NCBI GenBank assembly: GCA_003254905.1
Contig: QANU01054017.1
Span: forward strand, 211,816 to 275,815
Length of the DNA: 64,000 nt
From: Nissolia schottii
Taxonomy: Eukaryota; Streptophyta; Magnoliopsida; Fabales; Fabaceae
Direction of reading: 5' to 3'
The translations under genes were made by a program, and so were the position numbers. Below the pieces are notes generated by a model. It saw nothing but the letters and a program-made list of their open reading frames with translations. It made no database searches and was not told the origin of the DNA. Of this stretch, positions 60,730 to 64,000 are shown piece by piece (the stretch's first letter is position 1; each line of letters begins with the position of its first letter).

Positions 60730-61134
60730 TTAATTTGGAAGAACTGGCACAGAGAAATATGCCTCGGCAACCATCGGTGCTTCCATGACCATCCTTGGTT
60801 CAACATCTCCAAGAAAACCATTGTAGAAGGCTTTGACCTTTGTCACAATGTAAAGCAGAGATGATGCAAGGTACGAGAAGCCCAACCTGTGAAGCTTTTG
60901 TGCTTGTTGTCTACCGCCTAGCTTTGTGCTAAGCTTGGCCATATTGTTTTGTTCCTTCAAGTTATTGTTGCCTTCAAAATCTTGTGGTGGGGTCCCACTG
61001 CGGTTCCTTATTCTGTGATAACCATAGCTTCGGCGATGAGAGTGTGTGCAAACACTGCTCCCTCTTTCTCCATAGGAAGCTGTGGAGTGCATTAGTGTTT
61101 GGCATCTAACGTTGGTAGCAAGTTGTGAAGCCAT
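60730..61134 (-). CDS. Intronless 134-aa protein of unknown function
   Basis: The frame runs from ATG at 61132-61134 (MASQLATNVRCQTLMHSTAS) to the stop at 60730. The N-terminal half is rich in Ser, Arg, His, Asn and Gln and probably disordered. The C-terminal half holds a likely amphipathic helix (LHRLGFSYLASSLLYIVTK), then KAFYNGFLGD, EAPMVAEAYFSVPVLPN and the end. No catalytic motif, signal peptide or convincing membrane span is seen. A TATA box lies 117 bases upstream in correct orientation, and codon use looks coding, so I think the gene is real. The Met used here is the first ATG after the TATA box that keeps the frame. I do not recognise the family; it may be a small plant-specific or legume-specific protein. 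Confidence 0.65.
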   Translation of the reverse strand: MASQLATNVRCQTLMHSTASYGERGSSVCTHSHRRSYGYHRIRNRSGTPPQDFEGNNNLKEQNNMAKLSTKLGGRQQAQKLHRLGFSYLASSLLYIVTKVKAFYNGFLGDVEPRMVMEAPMVAEAYFSVPVLPN

Positions 61135-61250
61135 GTGTGGTTGGTTCTTAATTAAGAGTGATGTTATTGTGATTTGTGGAGGTGAAGGAGTGCCCTCTTT
61201 CACTCACTCTGTCTCTCTTGATTTGTAGTTGAGATTTGAAATGGTTATGG

Positions 61251-61260
61251 CCTTTATATA
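61251..61260 (-). promoter_or_regulatory. TATA box of the 134-aa gene
   Basis: The minus strand reads TATATAAAGG, an almost ideal plant TATA box. Transcription would start near 61225, leaving a 5' UTR of about 90 bases with CT-rich content. Confidence 0.7.
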
Positions 61261-62375
61261 GACAAGGGCAACGCGGAGAAGACATAGTATATGAGGAGGG
61301 ATTTGGAATTTGTATACTCTCTTGTTTAAAATAATCATGTTTGATCATGTTAAAATACAGAAAGACACGAAGACTTTGGACAAATAAAATGCATTCTTAA
61401 AATGAGTAAGACCAGATTTAAATAATTGTTTCTTTTTTTCTTTTATAACATGACTAAATATAACTATATTAGAGATGAGAAAATCCAAACATATATTTTA
61501 TATTTGGCCTTAATTTTCATCTCCACTTTTCATTTTATGTTTTCAATTTATTTATGTTTTCAAAAATTTGTGAAGAGTAAAAAAAAATATTATTTCCTAA
61601 TTTTATTTTATTTCTTTCATCAAATTCTACAAAAGTAAAAAAATAAAAAAATTTAAATAAAGATTAAAAATCGAAACCAAACAGCCCTTTAGAATTCAGT
61701 TTTCACATATTGAAAAATGATATATGATGAGAAGGATAAAAATTGACTTTTAACTCATTTTAATATGTTAGTAAAATCACATTAAGTTACATTTCAACAT
61801 CATTTTTGAGTCTCAAGCTATGATTTAAGCAAAGCTTTATGTTAAACAAAAGCATAACTTGTAAATTATAAACCAAACACACCATTATTAGTAAGATTTA
61901 ATGTTGTCGGTTACTGTCAAGGGCTGCAAAAAATCAGAAAAAATGAAAATGGGGTCCCCCTTGAATGACTAATAAGTAAAAGGCACGTGAAGTGTAGGGC
62001 CTATCAGGACAAGAGGGGGTAGCATTGTCATTTTCATTTCAATTTCGGCGACATGTAAGTTGGGTTGGATCACTTAATTGCATGGCAAGGAACATAGCTC
62101 ACTCTCCACTTGCAGATGGATGGCTTTGTGGAATCAGAGTTTCAGATCAGAAAGTTAAGGTCACTAGCAAACTTGGTGTAAAGCTACATTTCACTAAACA
62201 AATTTAACATAAGTCTACATTTTTTTTTAATTTTATTAATTATATTAAAAAAAAGTGTATCTTATACTATTAAAAAAGTATTTTTATTGACAATGACAAC
62301 ATTTCAAAATACTTAAAGTTATTTTTCGTCTGACAATTCACAAAAAATATATTTAGAAGACGTAGTCTTAACTTT
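61261..62375. other. AT-rich intergenic DNA
   Basis: No gene was recognised. Phrases AAACCAAACAGCCC (about 61675) and AAACCAAACACACC (about 61870) resemble worn MITE ends. Confidence 0.4.
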
Positions 62376-62435
62376 AAAAGTGTAACATTTTTTTAAAAGC
62401 AACACTTTGTTAAAAGTGTAACATTTTTTGTAGTG
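62376..62435. mobile_element. Possible CACTA transposon end fragment
   Basis: The right end ATTTTTTGTAGTG, in reverse complement CACTACAAAAAAT, fits a CACTA terminus. The words AAAAGTGTAACATTTTTT occur twice in direct orientation just inside it, like subterminal repeats. No left end was found. Confidence 0.45.
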
Positions 62436-62985
62436 CATATTATGAAGCTAAAATTACACTTTTTGTGAGGTTATCAAAGTGGGGGTGAGCTAAATTATTA
62501 TAAAGTGTATTTAACAATAAAAAATTTATATTTTTTAAGAGTATGAGACATATTTTTTTAGGCGTATTTAATAAAAAAAATTCACGGTGAAATAGATCAC
62601 TTCTTACAGAAAAATTATTACATCAATACAGTTATTAACCCCTTATATTTAAGTACATACATGCGACCCAAAAATAACTGATTTTATGTTAATAAAACTA
62701 GTCAAACTCACTTGTAGTGCGAATGAGCATAAACGTGAAATGCTACAATATTCATTCATATATCTACATGAATCTTTCCTTCTTGTGGTCTAACTGATGC
62801 TACTAGGATATATAGAATCCAGGCCAACGATATATATAAAGTTTCTCACAGATCTAATGATATTTTATTCTAACTATTTATATTTTTAGTTTTTTTCTCT
62901 TCCATCCAATAATGAAACGCGTATGTTAAATTTCTATGCAAAGAATGTATAATCTCAATCACACAATAATAATAATAATAATAAT

Positions 62986-64000
62986 TGTTACGGACTAGAC
63001 CATGAATGCTCATTCCAAAGGTCTAGACCACAAAGACCCACCTAGAGAATCCGCGGGTCGACCCGACCCGACCTAACCACGCCACCCCCTAACAAGATAA
63101 GCAGCTGTAACGATTAAATTACTGAGGATAATTTGGTAATTACAAGCAGCCAAAGAAATGATAACAGGACCAAGTTTGCCCCCAAATTCAAATGAAACAC
63201 TTCAGTAGCAGAAGAAAGAAAACGAACAAGAAAACAGAGCAGAGACACTGGCTCAGGGTCTTCCTTCAACGAGCACAGGAAGCTTCACTCCCGATCACCA
63301 AGAGTGGCGGCCTCCCTAACGAGCTCACCCGAGGGGGATAAAGGACTGTCACTGCTGGTTGCGCTCGGAGACGAGGGTGCGACGCTTTCAAGCACTTCTC
63401 TCATGCCCTTGCCTAGATGATAATTCTTCAGCCTTATACTCGTCCTCCTTGCACGTTCGCTCGTGCGCACGATTTCCTTCTGATTTTCTGTTTTCACCTG
63501 TCCCCTCTTTGTAACCAATTCCTCTTTTTGCTCACTGAATGTTGGTTCTGTTATGCTATTTCTGTTTTTGCCCATTATGCCCTTAGTGGCTGTTACATTA
63601 GCCCGAGATATCCTTCTCCCATCGCGCTACGCGGAGGAATACCCTCAGCACGGCCCGAGATAATAATCTCCACTCTCCTTCCCCAAATAGTTCGAGATAT
63701 CCGCAACCACGAAGAAGATAACGTGACCGAGATATCCGCCTACCAGCGGAGCACGCGGAAACGATCCACAACACTAGGACACCGCTCGAGTATATAAACC
63801 CAAGTGGCGTCCCAGGTAAAGACGAACTCACTCTTGCTTAATATACTCTCTTGAGCCCTTATTGACTTGAGTGTCAGAGTCCTGGCAGGTACCCACGCAG
63901 TGTTCGAGATCTCGAGACCCACTGCTCAACCTTGAAGCTACAGGATCCAGAGTGTGGACTGAGGCACATACCTCGGAACAATAATAAAAAAAATGAAGGA
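62986..64000 (+). mobile_element. LTR of a Ty3/gypsy-type retrotransposon, runs past the window end (fossil)
   Basis: It starts TGTTACGGACTAGACC right after an (AAT)n tract. It includes a TATA-like GTATATAAACCC at about 63790 and the U5-side phrase TTGACTTGAGTGTCAGAGTC near 63862, usual in plant gypsy LTRs. Base composition is distinctly richer in G and C than the flanks. The right end of the LTR and any internal region lie outside the window, so wholeness and age cannot be judged. Confidence 0.7.

Overview
This is plant nuclear DNA: AT-rich, with many-exon genes using GT-AG introns, MITEs, plant LINE and CACTA remnants and Ty3/gypsy-type LTRs. Protein sequences and repeat style point to a papilionoid legume, most likely soybean (Glycine) or a near relative. 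That species call is inference. One 995-base assembly gap lies at 15609-16603.

Layout, left to right. (1) 1-1348: 3' end of a plant L1-type LINE, followed by a 130-bp direct repeat that recurs 1.9 kb downstream, and a 32-bp x 4 minisatellite. (2) 4081-7708 (+): an RRM plus 2OG-Fe(II) oxygenase gene of the ALKBH8 family (tRNA wobble-uridine hydroxylase). (3) 9576-15008 (-): a nuclear beta-amylase-like transcription factor of the BAM8 type (BZR1-type DNA-binding domain fused to a beta-amylase fold), with Gly where the second catalytic Glu is expected. (4) 17860-21559 (-): a 567-aa RING-H2 E3 ligase with an N-myristoylation-like start. (5) 21.9-31.3 kb: AT-rich repeats, a CACTA end, other transposon fragments and a weak C2H2-like small gene. 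(6) About 31.7-32.9 kb (-): a tentative small transcription unit. (7) 33649-36734 (-): a complete 12-exon pectin acetylesterase (CE13). (8) 38-47 kb: gene-poor, with a solo LTR at 42105-42725. (9) 47932-51548 (+): an intact CCR4-homolog-4 type deadenylase/EEP nuclease, followed in tandem by a dead copy at 53045-56988. (10) 60730-61134 (-): an intronless 134-aa protein of unknown function with a clear TATA box. (11) 62986 to the window end: an LTR of the same broad type as the solo LTR.

The genes do not form a pathway. Two are RNA-related (tRNA modification and mRNA deadenylation), and their Arabidopsis counterparts lie close together (At1g31600 and At1g31500, from memory), so ancestral linkage may be preserved. 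All exon coordinates were assembled by hand from splice signals, reading phase and family knowledge; no alignment was run.

The points most worth a second look are the Glu-to-Gly change in the BAM8-like protein, the CCR4 tandem pair with two MITEs that bracket the duplication in time, the twin palindromes just upstream of the BAM8 start, the 32-bp minisatellite upstream of the ALKBH8-like gene, and the two unnamed small genes.
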